Positions 54,506-64,000 of a stretch of DNA of 64,000 nt are shown piece by piece. Positions within the stretch are counted from its first letter, which is position 1. The number at the start of each line of letters is the position of its first letter. The position numbers and the translations under genes are program-made. The stretch covers positions 18,744,666-18,808,665 of the forward strand of contig JAPTYO010000005.1 in NCBI GenBank assembly GCA_036873135.1, written 5' to 3'. The notes beneath the pieces are model-generated. The model was not told where the DNA came from. It made no database searches and saw only the letters and a program-made list of their open reading frames with translations. This DNA comes from Clarkia xantiana subsp. parviflora. Its lineage: Eukaryota > Streptophyta > Magnoliopsida > Myrtales > Onagraceae.

Positions 54506-55400
54506 TGATGGATATACGCCCAATTCGAACCCGTTGACTTCCAACCCGTTGTATTTTTATCGTCCCATTAACGGTTGTAAATCGAAACTTCAACCCGAAC
54601 ACTTCGCGAACACATCAACGGCTCGGACGAGGCCGGAGCGCCCGTCCGGCCGAGGCAAACTCACCTAGGTGAGGTTGGGTGGCCACACCCGACCTCCCCT
54701 AGGAGAGATCGGGTCAGCCAACCCGATCTCTCCTAGGGGAGATCGGGTGGACCAACCCGATCTCTCCTAGGAGAGATCGGGTCGGCCAACCCGATCTCTC
54801 CTAGGAGGGATGGGGTTGGCCAACCCCATCCTCCCTAGGAGGGGTTGGCCAACCCCATCCTCCCTAGGAGGGGTTGGGTGCCCTCACCCAACCCCTACCC
54901 TTGGGGGGCGGATTTCTCCTCCCCCAAGGGCCCCTGCACCATTTTTCGGACACCCACACTCGGTTCACGCCGCCTACCTTCTCCGAATCCTAAGGTTTTA
55001 ATTATGTGCTTAAATGTTAATTAATTGCGTTTAAAGGCTAACGATGTCATTAAGCCACCTTAATGACACCGTTGCCTATAAATACTCCACCTTCACAACT
55101 CATTTGATCATCTTGGCAATTGGGATTACTTTGCTCTGACATCTCTCTAGTTTATCTCTCTAAGAAGAATACTGACTTAGGCATCGGAGAGGGTTCACCA
55201 GGCACCACCCCCCCCCCCCCCTCCGTGTCTGGTACTGCCCCTTCTGCAGGGTAGAAGGAGAGAAGAAGCATAGGAAGGAAGGAAGGAAGGAAGGACATAG
55301 GCTAAGACAGGACAACTCAGAAACACCGGATCACACACATCCCCAGTAAGGAGCGAGATCAAAGCCGACCACCCGTTGACCTAGATCTCATAACCTAACA
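54506..55400 (+). repeat. 3' LTR of Tat-B
   Basis: 895 bp. The hairpin array (54662-54930) has one extra unit of 29 bp (GGGGTTGGCCAACCCC-type) and the C-run near 55208 is two longer; together these account for the 31 bp by which it exceeds the 5' LTR. It is followed by the duplication atcca. Confidence 0.95.
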
Positions 55401-56414
55401 ATCCAGACTGCTTCATGTGCATTCTTAGAGAGAGCAATGAATTCTAATTCCATTGTTGACAACGCGACACAGGTTTGCTTCTAGCTCGTCCATGAAATGG
55501 CAGCATTAGCAAGGAGAAATACTCCTCCTATGGTGGTTTTACGATCATCCGGATCGCCACCATGGTTGGCGTCACTGTAACCGGTCAATTCTAACTTCCC
55601 GCCCTCATAGGGCAGATCATAGTCGGCAGTACCTTTCAGATAACGAATTAGTTATAACTTAATAATTCGTTTTACAGTCTTTTAAATGTTGATAGCTAGG
55701 ATATGATTGGAAACGTGCTATTAGGCCCATAGCGTGACATATATTCGGATGGGTGTATTACACGGTGTATATCGAAATACCAACCATGCTTAAAATCTAT
55801 GCACGCTTCATCTGTTCACGCTCTGCCGAGTTCTTGGGGCTGTCACGTTTCAACAGTGCGCACCCAAATAACACCGGCGCATCCACGGGTTTGGCATCCT
55901 GTAATTTGAGCCAACTTTCAACTGCTCGTTGATATAGTCTTCTTGAGATAGACATAAATCTCGGGTAGCCCGATCTCTGGCAATTTTAATGCCTAAGATG
56001 TACGTGACTTGTCCCATGTCTTTCATCCCAAATACAGATGCCAACCATGACTTTGATTTGTTCATGAAACTCATGTCGTTTCCGGCAATGAGTATGTTGT
56101 CCACGTATAAGGTTAAGATGACATACTTAGACTCGGAAGTCTTATAATACACGCACGGATTCTTGTGAAGATTCACGAATCCGTTTCCTACGATTTTCTC
56201 GTGGAATCTGCGGTATCATTGCCGTGACGACTGTATAAGACCGTAGAAGGACCTTTTGCAGTTTACAAACTTTACGTTCGTTACCAGGAATAATTAAACC
56301 CTCTGGTTGCTCCATGTAGATATCTTCCTCCAGGTTTCCGTGGAGGAATACAGTCTTAACATTCCTTCGGTGAAGCTCGTGATCGAGACTTGTGTCTAGG
56401 ACCATGAATGGCCC
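55401..56414 (-). pseudogene. Copia reverse transcriptase/RNase H, right part
   Basis: On minus, from 56409, RT motifs read VKTVFLHGNLEEDIYMEQPEG, then a frame break, then YVILTLYVDNILIAGND (the catalytic YVDD is here YVDN), ILGIKIARDRATRDLCLSQ and finally the RNase H start near 55401. DN in place of DD would inactivate the RT. The right end at 56414 is the target site (ggccc, 56410-56414) of Tat-A copy 2, so the rest of this Copia lies beyond the window. Confidence 0.88.
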
Positions 56415-57133
56415 TGTTGGATCACGGTGGAACTCCGGTACGATCTTTGACGACGATCCTAGCTCCTTCGCTCCACGCAATCCTGCAAGAGGGGATAGAC
56501 CGGGCGGTGACCCAGAATCCCTCTCCGATGCTTAAATGAGTATCTCGTATACGGCGGCAAGTAAGAATCTCAAAGTGTGTCTCTTAAAAACGTAATTGAT
56601 CTGAGGTAACCTCTGCCCTTTTATAGGCGGAGAGGTACCTCAGTTACCTGGTGAACCGTTGGGGGTGGTTAGCCCGTATCCCGCGTATCTCGGGCACGAT
56701 CCCGCCTATCTAGGCCATGATCTAGCTTATCTCGGCCACGCCCCGCGTATCTCGGCCACGCTCCGCGTATCTTAGCCACGCTCCGCGTATCTCGGCCACG
56801 CCCCGCGTATCTCGGCCTTAACCTCTGATAGCAAGTCCCGACCGATATCGGGGACTCCAGAGTTATCTCATTGTGTCACCGCTCGGGGCCCCTCGTCATC
56901 GTGACAGGGCCAATCATTCTCAGGGATCCGTCATCGGGGCCTACTTAAAGGCTTCTCATCGGGAGCTTCCAGCTCACCTGTCGGGACCGACTCTGTCGGG
57001 ACCTTTCATCATCGGGACTCCCTATGTCGGGACCCTTCACCTTGGTCTTCTTGACCTCCATTTTAGGGCCCAGTGGGCCTATGCACCGTTTCCTCGCCGT
57101 TAAAGGGCCTGACGGCCATAGCGGAACCCATCA
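56415..57133 (-). repeat. 3' LTR of Tat-A copy 2
   Basis: 719 bp, TGTTGGATC...CCCATCA, homologous along its length to 2285-3000 with clear divergence. It carries the shared block at 56519-56535, TATA (minus) near 56618-56625 and more copies of the 'cgtatctcggccacgcc' unit (56680-56815). Confidence 0.93.
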
Positions 57134-57513
57134 TTTGCCCCCAAGACATGAGGGACTTACAGTTCGTCGTGTCTTTCAACTCCCGACCTCCCGACGTCGG
57201 AGTCGGGGATCTTTCCCTTGGCATAGTCACTTGGTACAAGTCTTCTCATTCACGTTTCCCCAACACCTTGTGGATAACTGCCAAATCCAAGAGGACTCCT
57301 CGGTTCCCCAGCCATTAAATGCAGCAGATAACGAAGCGACGTCTTCAGTACCTGTGCCTGATTTTTCGCGCCTGCTTTTTCTGAAAAGTGCTTTTCAGGC
57401 CGTTTCATCATTGCACCCGTTTCCATTCTGCACGTTTCATCTCAACGGTCCAGATCAGAACGCTTCAACTTCGACGATTCAGATCAAAGCGTCCCATCGA
57501 CTGTCCTCTTCGC

Positions 57514-57521
57514 CTATAAAA
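57514..57521 (+). promoter_or_regulatory. TATA box of the copy 2 antisense gene
   Basis: CTATAAAA preceded by CTTCGC, 167 bp before the ATG at 57681; conserved in position and sequence with copy 1. Confidence 0.65.
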
Positions 57522-57680
57522 ACCTCACCCTGGGTACAGTTTCCCTTTTACCGTCTCCGAAATTTCAAAAGCTCTCTGCGATCTCCCTGAGAATTCAAGC
57601 TCTGCGATTCCGAAGACTTCCATGTTTCTCCGATCACCTTTCCGGCAACGTCAAGTTCATCCTTCCAACCTCCAATCATC

Positions 57681-60402
57681 ATGTCTGGTAAGGGTTTCTT
57701 CTTTATTGTTCGCCTATCTCCTTCCTTCATCTCTGCTTAGTTTGTTTGCAATTTCCCGGAAAAACCCAATGTGCCTTTCCTTGCCGTGGCTAATTTCAGA
57801 CAGTGGATCTAGTTCCGAGGGAAGGAAGCCCTTCAACTTCGACTATGCTCTGAACGAGATTTCCAGCACTGCGTACGATGCAGCTCTCCGGGAGGGATGC
57901 ATCACCTCTACCTGGGAACCTCGTTTCCCGTATCCCTGGCCCCTCCCCTCGGGTAACCTTGAGGTTACTCGTCCCCGGAAAGGGGAGGTATTTGTCTCTA
58001 CGGGGCAAATATCAGCGGGGATCAGATTCCTCTTCTGTGGTAATCTGGTCGAGATGTGCCAGCATTACAAGACGCATCCGACCACCTTCTCTCCACACGC
58101 CATACGCCTGTGGAACGCCTTCCAGGTCCTCTGCTTCCGACAAAAGTGGGTATACAGCCTCAAGCTCTTCAGGACCTTCTGCAGGATGAAGTGCAACGAG
58201 GCGGGGGTTTGTGCCTTCTACCCCCGGATGCCGAAGTGGAACAAGACGCAACTCGGGTTGTGCAACTGGACCAATGAGACCTGGAAGGTGGTCAAGGGTC
58301 GGGGACTCCTGGTCGACACGGGGTCCGATAACAGCGGGTGGAAGATGAGCTACTTCTTCATCCAAAACTCCTCGATCCCGTGGCCCCGATGGGAGGTGGA
58401 AGCGGATTCTCCTCCCGCTTTCCATACCTACACCGACGAAGACTTCCAAAATCTTCAGCTCATCCAGCTCTACCGGTGGGGGGAGTCCTACACTCCCCTC
58501 GATGCCAATTCTCTCGTGGAGCGGGACCTGGTGAATGCCGGGATCCGACTCCTCGACATAGTCTCCGTGGGGCAGCTCTTCGACGACCCCTCCAATATGG
58601 TTCCCTGGGTAAATCTCTAACCTTTGTTTTTTATTGTTTGCAGCTAAGAAGGTATCCGTGCTGACCAATCTGATCCTTAAGCAGGGGGAGACCGATGCTG
58701 TCCGCCCCACGCGGAAGAGGAAGTCAGCGAAGAAGGCTGCTGCTCCCTCGGGATCTCCTTCCGCGGAGAGGCCAAAGCGGAGCCGTGTGGAGGTGGATAA
58801 GCTCTTCGACGTCCAGAACGCTGAAGAAGGTAAAAAGCTCCGCCTCGCTATTAAATCGTACAGGAGGTTGGTTCCGAAGGAGTTGATTCCTTCGACCATG
58901 GAGGCCCGCATCGCCGACGTCAAACGAGTCCTCCGAGGGGAAACTCCTCGTGTCCTGAAGGCGGGCTACTAAAACTACCGCAGGAATGACCAATATGTCT
59001 CCCGACGTATTGTTTGGTGTAAGGGTTCTAATGAACTTCCTGATTACGTTTCTAAAGCCTCATCTCGTCCTCTAGGTGCAGGTCATTCCGGGACTCCGTC
59101 GGGTGCTGGAGCCTCAGCCGGTGCACCACCTTCAGCAGGGTCGCCTCCTTCTGCAGGGGCACCACTTTTCTCCAGTGGTGGGACCCCGACCAGCGTATAA
59201 TTTCGTCGGGTGGAGAGCCTGGACTCCTCCGAGGAGACAGATGAGGGTGGCTCCCTTCGCCCTCATCGGAGGACGGGGCAGTCCCCGCTGAAATCAACCT
59301 CCAAGGGGCTGCCCCCCTCGCCTTCTTCACGACCGCAGCGACAACCGTCGCCCGCCAACGACTTCACTCCTTCCCCAGCCCGAGGTGGGTCGGAGGCACG
59401 CCCCTCCACGTCCCCAGTCGGCCCTTCTCCTCTTCCCCTCGACGGGAGTTTTTACAAGGCCTTCGACCCCGACCAGGAGGATGCTCCCTGGACTCCGATT
59501 TAAACGCTTCAAGGGGTCCAGCTCCGACAAGGGAACACATATCCGGAGCTGGCTCTACACCTGGTAGCAGGCTCAATCCTGCCTTCTATGAGGTATCCGA
59601 TTACCTTAGATCGGGAGGATATGCGCCAGGATGTAAAGGAGATGTGCATGCGTCGGATAGAGGTAAGCCTTTCACCTTTCTTTTCTTCATCAATAAGACC
59701 GGTTTCTCATCTACTAATACTTCTTTTCCTTTCTTCGCAAGAGATGGGGGACATCAACCGTTCCATCGGGTACCTCCTCGCCTATGAGGAGACCCTGGAA
59801 CAAGAGCGGGCAGTCACGGCCAAGCTTAAGGAGGATCTCGCGGCCTCCGAGTCTCCGCGTGGAAAACTGGCCAAGGAGCAGGCCATCTTCGATCGAAAGA
59901 CTCGGGACCTCCAAAAGCAGGTCCGTGACTTCGAGGGGCTCCTGAAGCGGGAGCGGCAGGAGCGGCAGGTTGCTGAGGACAAGCTGGTCCTTGAGAAGAA
60001 GGCTCTGGAGTAGCAAGTTGCGGGGGTTCCCGCGCAGCTGGTCGCGGCCGAGACCAAGGGCCGGGAGGATTATCGGAGGTCTGAAGACTTCCAGGCTGAT
60101 GCTGTGAAGTTCTACAGCGCGGAGGTGGAGAACACCCTCTTCAACGCGGTCGAGGAACTCCACCTGGAGTATGGCGACGCCATCAACTTCGACAAGTCTC
60201 CTTCTCTCGCTCCCTTCGCGAAGAGATATTTTTCTCTCTCGGAGGAGGGGGGAGTACTCCCGCGATTGTCGAAGACACAGTAGAGCCTCCAAGTGCTGAT
60301 GCCCCGATAGTCGACCCTCCAGCAGCTGACCCTGTGGAGCCTTCTGCCACAGAACTCGTGGACCCTGCTCCCGTTGATGCCGCCGACAAGGACCAAGCCT
60401 AA
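57681..60402 (+). pseudogene. Antisense gene of Tat-A copy 2, disrupted
   Basis: Exon and intron structure follow copy 1: ATG at 57681, a 7-nt coding exon, intron 57688-57799 (GTAAGG...TTTCAG), then the PF04195-like exon open to about 58608 (LSPHAIRLWNAFQ-type core as TFSPHAIRLWNAFQ). Exon 3 begins at about 58644 and has in-frame TAA codons at 58970, 59198 and 59501. The last exon has TAG at 60011 in the coiled coil (copy 1: GAG) and a frame change near 60246. The N-terminal domain alone could still be made. End by homology at 60400-60402. Confidence 0.8.
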
Positions 60403-60539
60403 CTGCTTATCTTTAGAGTCCTTGTATTCTCCTCATTTTTGTAATCATCTGGCCTTTAAGCCCCATTAATATCAGACATAGTTCCGATTTTTCATTGCAC
60501 TTCTTAAAATAAATTTACTATACTTACTTAAGTCGAAAC

Positions 60540-61275
60540 CTCGACACTTAAGATATTCTCACACATCATTTAAGACGATTTGTCAACCTGCACCACTTAA
60601 GGTGACTTACCATCACACACCACTTAAGGCGACTTTCCAATACTTAGAATAAATCCAAGAATCATGCATCGCTTAAGACGACTTAACCTCGTGCATCACT
60701 TAAGACGACTTAATCTCGTGCATCACTTAAGACGACTTAATCTCATGCATCACTTAAGACGACTTTAACAACACTTAGATTAAATCTAAGAATTATGCAT
60801 CACTTAAGACGACTTAATCTCGTGCATCTCTTAAGACGACTTTAACAATACTTAGAGTAAATCTAAGAATTATGCATCACTTAAGACGACTTAATCTCGT
60901 GCATCTCTTAAGACGACTTTAACAATACTTAGAGTAATTCTAAGAATTATGCATCACTTAAGACGACTTAATCTCGTGCATCACTTAAGACAACTTTTCT
61001 CGTGCACCACTCAAGGCGACTTTTCTCGTGCACCACTCAAGGCGACTTTTCTCGTGTACCACTCAGGGCGACTAAATAACACTTAGAATAAATCTAAGAA
61101 TAATTCTGATTGGAAGCAACCTCTTCATTCATTGATGGCACAAAATTTGCTTACATCGAATCAAACGATAAATAACTTACACCACTTAAGGCGATTTTAC
61201 ATTGGGCACCACTTAACGCGACTTTTCATCGGGCACCACCTAAGGCGACTTTTCATCGGGTACCACTTAAGGCGA
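60540..61275. repeat. Tandem-repeat array of Tat-A copy 2
   Basis: Many copies of 'catcacTTAAGACGACTTaa' and 'caccactcaaggcgactt', interspersed with hairpins CTTAGA...TCTAAG and CTTAGAT-taa-ATCTAAG. It is homologous to 6420-7088 but expanded differently: three longer blocks of about 70 bp between 60770 and 60980 are near-identical. Confidence 0.85.
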
Positions 61276-61282
61276 ATTTTAA

Positions 61283-64000
61283 TCAAGCATGGTGTTTCTT
61301 CAAGTGTTCGCCACTAAAAAAATGCTTCAACACTCTGCCATCGAGGTCTTCCAACTTGTACGCATTCGGAGCTGGCATCCCCACGACCTTATAAGGTCCT
61401 TCCCATTTTGGTGACATCTTACTGGTCCGATCCAAAAGGGTGAACTCGTTGCGACGCCAAACCAGCTCTCCGACGAAGAATTGTCAGGACTTAACTCGCC
61501 GATTGTAATACCTGGCCGTCGCCAAACGCATTCGAGCCTGGACTTCATCGGCTTCCCGCCTCTTCTCTTCGAGCAAGTCCAAATCCAGATGTCTCATTTC
61601 ATCATTCGTCAAAGGCTCGTAATATCTCATCCGATGGGATGCCACAGCTACCTCCACGGGAGCAACAGCCTCCGTGCCATAAACAAGGCCAAACGGAGTC
61701 TCCCCAGTTGATCGTTTGGGCGTCGTTCTAACAGCCCAAAGCACGTTTTCCAGCTCGTTCAGCCATTTGCCCTTCAAGGCATAGACCCTCTTCTTCAGGC
61801 CATCCATCACGATTTTGTTGGCTGATTCCACCTGACCATTAGTCTGAGCATGGCGTACAGAAGCTGTCCGATGCTCGATATTCAACTCCTCCAGATACTC
61901 CTTCACTTGAGCTCCGTTAAACGGTGGACCATTATCGCTGATCACCACCTTAGGAATCCCGTATCTGGATATAATATGGGTCTGGAGAAACTTGACGATC
62001 TGGTTCCCCGTCGTTTTGGCCAACGCCTTTGCTTCTATCCATTTTGAAAAATAATCGATAGCCACAAGCAAATATTTACACTGACCTTGTGCCTGCGGGA
62101 GAGGTCCCACCAAGTCGATACCCCACTGCGCGAAGGGCCAAGCACTCTTTTTGGACGTCAGAGTAGCAGCCGGAGCTACGATACTCGGGGCGTACCTCTG
62201 GCACGCATCACAGGATCGGACCAACGCCGTCGCTTCCTTGCTCATCGTAGGCCAATAATAGCCCAAGTTCAGCACTTTCCTCATAGTGGATCGGGCCCCT
62301 TCATGACAAGCCGCGACCCCTTCATGCACCTCCTTCAGGATTCGACTTGTGTCGGGCTCAGCCACACACTTCAAGTACGGAGTCGAGAACCAGCCCTTCT
62401 TGTATCGCTGATTGTCCAACATCACATAATTAGCCGCGATCCGGCGTATCCTGTCAGCTACTACTTGATTATCGGGGACTGCCCCCGTAGTCAGGTACAC
62501 GACTATAGGGGTCATCCAAGTGGGCTCATCCTCCGATCTTGCTTCAATAGCACACACCTGCGTCGGGTCGATGGTCGACAAGATCACTTTCTCCAAGGAG
62601 TGCACCTTCCGATTTTCCTCCAGGGGTGCCCCCAAGGCAAATTTGCTCAAGGCATCCGCCTCCACGTTTTCCTCCCTCGGGATCGCCTCGATGTTGAAGC
62701 TTTTAAAGCTCTCCTTCAAGACTTGCACCTCGCGAAGGTACTTCCTCATAATCGGGCTCTTCGCCTCGTATCGCCCTTGGACCTGGTTCACGATCAGGGC
62801 CGCGTCACACTTCACTTTCAAGTGAGCCACTCCCGTACCTTTGGCAATTTTCAGGCCTGTGATAAGAGCCTCGTACTCAGCTTCGTTGTTCGTGGCCCTA
62901 AACGTTAAGGCCAAAGCATATCGGAGCGGGTCACCTCCGCCTGGTGGTATCAATACAAAGCCTGCTCCTGATCCGTCTGAACTCGAGGAGCCATCCGTGT
63001 ACATCTCCCAAGTATTTTCCTCGTTTGGCTGTTCTGATTGCTCTGCCATCTCTGGTTGTTCTGCTATCGGGACCTCCATGGTTGCCCCCTCTACAGGGCC
63101 CGCTTCTTCCAGATCGGGGGCTGTAGATTCTGCTATGAAATCCTCCAATGCCTGGCCCTTAGTAGCCGTTCTCGGAGCAAAGTGTATGCAAAACTCACTA
63201 AGTTCGACTGCCCATTTCACTAATCTTCCCGACGCATCAGGTCGGTTCAAAAAGTGCTTCAGAGGCTGGTTCGTCAATACAGTAATCTCGTGTGCATGGA
63301 AATAAGGCCTCAGCTTCCGAGCAGTAATAATCAACGCAAAGAGATACTTCTCAACGGCGGGATAATTCATTTCAGATTTGGCAAACGCCTTGCTTACATA
63401 ATAGACGGGGACTTGATTACCCTCGACAACCTTCACTAACACAGAGCTAATGGCAAATTCAGAAACAGCCAAGTGAAGATAGAGCGGCTCGCCTGGAACC
63501 GGTTTCGCCAATGGCGGGAGGGTGCGAAGGTGCTTCTTGAGTGCCTGGAACGCTTCTTCACATTTGGCGGTCCATTCAAACTTCTTGTTGGCCCTCAGGA
63601 CTTCAAAAAATGGCATTGATCGGTCACTTGCCTTGGACAGGAAGCGATTCATTGCAGCCAGTCGGCCATTCAGCACTTGCACCTCCCGATGGTTTATCGG
63701 AGACTGCATCTCCTCGATCGCCCTCAGTTTCTCGGGGTTCACCTCAATTCCTCTTTGGCTCATCATAAAGCCTAGAAATTTCCCTGAGTGGACTCCGAAG
63801 GCGCATTTTGTCGGGTTTAAACGAACCTGATGAAGTCTCATCCGCTCAAACGCCATGGCTAGATTGTGCACATGATCCTCAGCTTGTCGGGACTTCACCA
63901 GCATGTCATCCACGTAAGCCTCCATGGTCTCCCCTAGCATATCTCCGAACAGCTTGTTCACCATCCGCTGGTAGGTTGCCCCGGCATTGATCAACCCGAA
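61283..64000 (-). CDS. Pol of Tat-A copy 2 (RT, dual RNase H, integrase), partial
   Basis: One open frame runs from the right edge to 61484: RT palm (YVDDMLVKS near residue 28 of the visible part), first RNase H (YYVSKAFAKSEMNYP), archaeal-type RNase H (MYTDGSSSSDGSG), integrase finger (HEGVAACHEGAR, CDACQRYAPS) and the full triad: D in GIDLVGPL, D in VISDNGPPF, E in TNGQVES. A TGA at 61482-61484 (copy 1: CGA) cuts off only the last 66 or so residues, including the WEGPYKV module, which is still readable to the stop at 61283-61285. The enzymes except this tail appear intact; the N-terminal part is outside the window. Confidence 0.92.

Larger units (their letters stand above)
44927..55400 (+). 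mobile_element. Non-autonomous Tat-type gypsy element (Tat-B): Gag-protease-Gag' and an antisense gene, no RT or integrase
   Basis: LTRs 44927-45790 (864 bp) and 54506-55400 (895 bp) start TGATGG and end CTAACA, flanked by the perfect duplication atcca (44922-44926, 55401-55405). Order: primer site, a 1082-codon Gag-protease frame, a tandem array, an antisense gene on minus, a purine tract, and the 3' LTR. RT, RNase H and integrase are absent. By eye the LTRs differ at about three bases plus a 29-bp hairpin unit and a C-run length, so the element moved recently, with enzymes supplied by another element, perhaps Tat-A-like. Confidence 0.95.
56415..64000 (-). mobile_element. Tat-A copy 2, truncated by the window edge
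   Basis: Same design as copy 1: 3' LTR at 56415-57133, purine tract, antisense gene with TATA, tandem array, and pol on minus. Its 5' LTR, gag and protease lie to the right of the window. It is inserted in the RT of the Copia element. In this copy pol is almost intact while the antisense gene is broken. Confidence 0.95.

Overview
The window is nuclear DNA of a flowering plant, most likely a eudicot. It holds one clear host gene, an intronless CRINKLY4-related receptor kinase (24061-26520, minus), in a sea of nested LTR retrotransposons, small inverted-repeat elements and decayed remnants. Dual-RNase-H Ty3/gypsy polyproteins of the Tat lineage, Copia remnants, a tRNA-Arg-type primer site and plant splice signals all point to a plant.

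Layout. 1-2284 and 13448-14469: AT-rich flank and a decayed LTR, split by a complete 11.2-kb Tat element on the minus strand (Tat-A copy 1, 2285-13447, TSD gtgaa). 14470-23800: non-coding remnants with three further LTRs, two DNA-transposon-like elements and a broken 'antisense-type' gene. 24061-27200: the receptor kinase, with a 171-bp MITE about 0.5 kb upstream. 27200-34916: Copia and gypsy remnants and a decayed minus-strand gag whose LTR starts at 34917. 35389-43393: a young 8-kb non-coding retrotransposon (LARD, TSD gacat) inserted in that LTR. 43560-56414: a minus-strand Copia element cut open by a 10.5-kb non-autonomous gypsy element (Tat-B, 44927-55400, TSD atcca). 56415-64000: a second Tat-A copy, inserted in the same Copia and running off the right edge.

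How it fits together. Tat-A encodes Gag, protease, RT, two RNase H domains and integrase on one strand. On the other strand, between integrase and the 3' LTR, it carries a spliced gene with its own TATA box. The product has a 'putative gypsy type transposon' domain (PF04195-like), a basic/low-complexity linker, a coiled coil and an acidic tail. Tat-B has lost RT, RNase H and integrase but keeps Gag-protease, now fused to a second Gag-like module, and also keeps an antisense gene of the same type. A fourth, broken member lies at 20880-22080. Repeated retention of this gene, even where pol is gone, is the strongest candidate for an under-described system here.

A second theme is arrays of short hairpins. 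The 3' non-coding arrays of Tat-A, Tat-B and the LARD, and the Tat-B LTR itself, consist of tandem units whose stem arms change together while pairing is kept. All calls come from reading the sequence by eye; family names rest on motif recognition and no database search was run.
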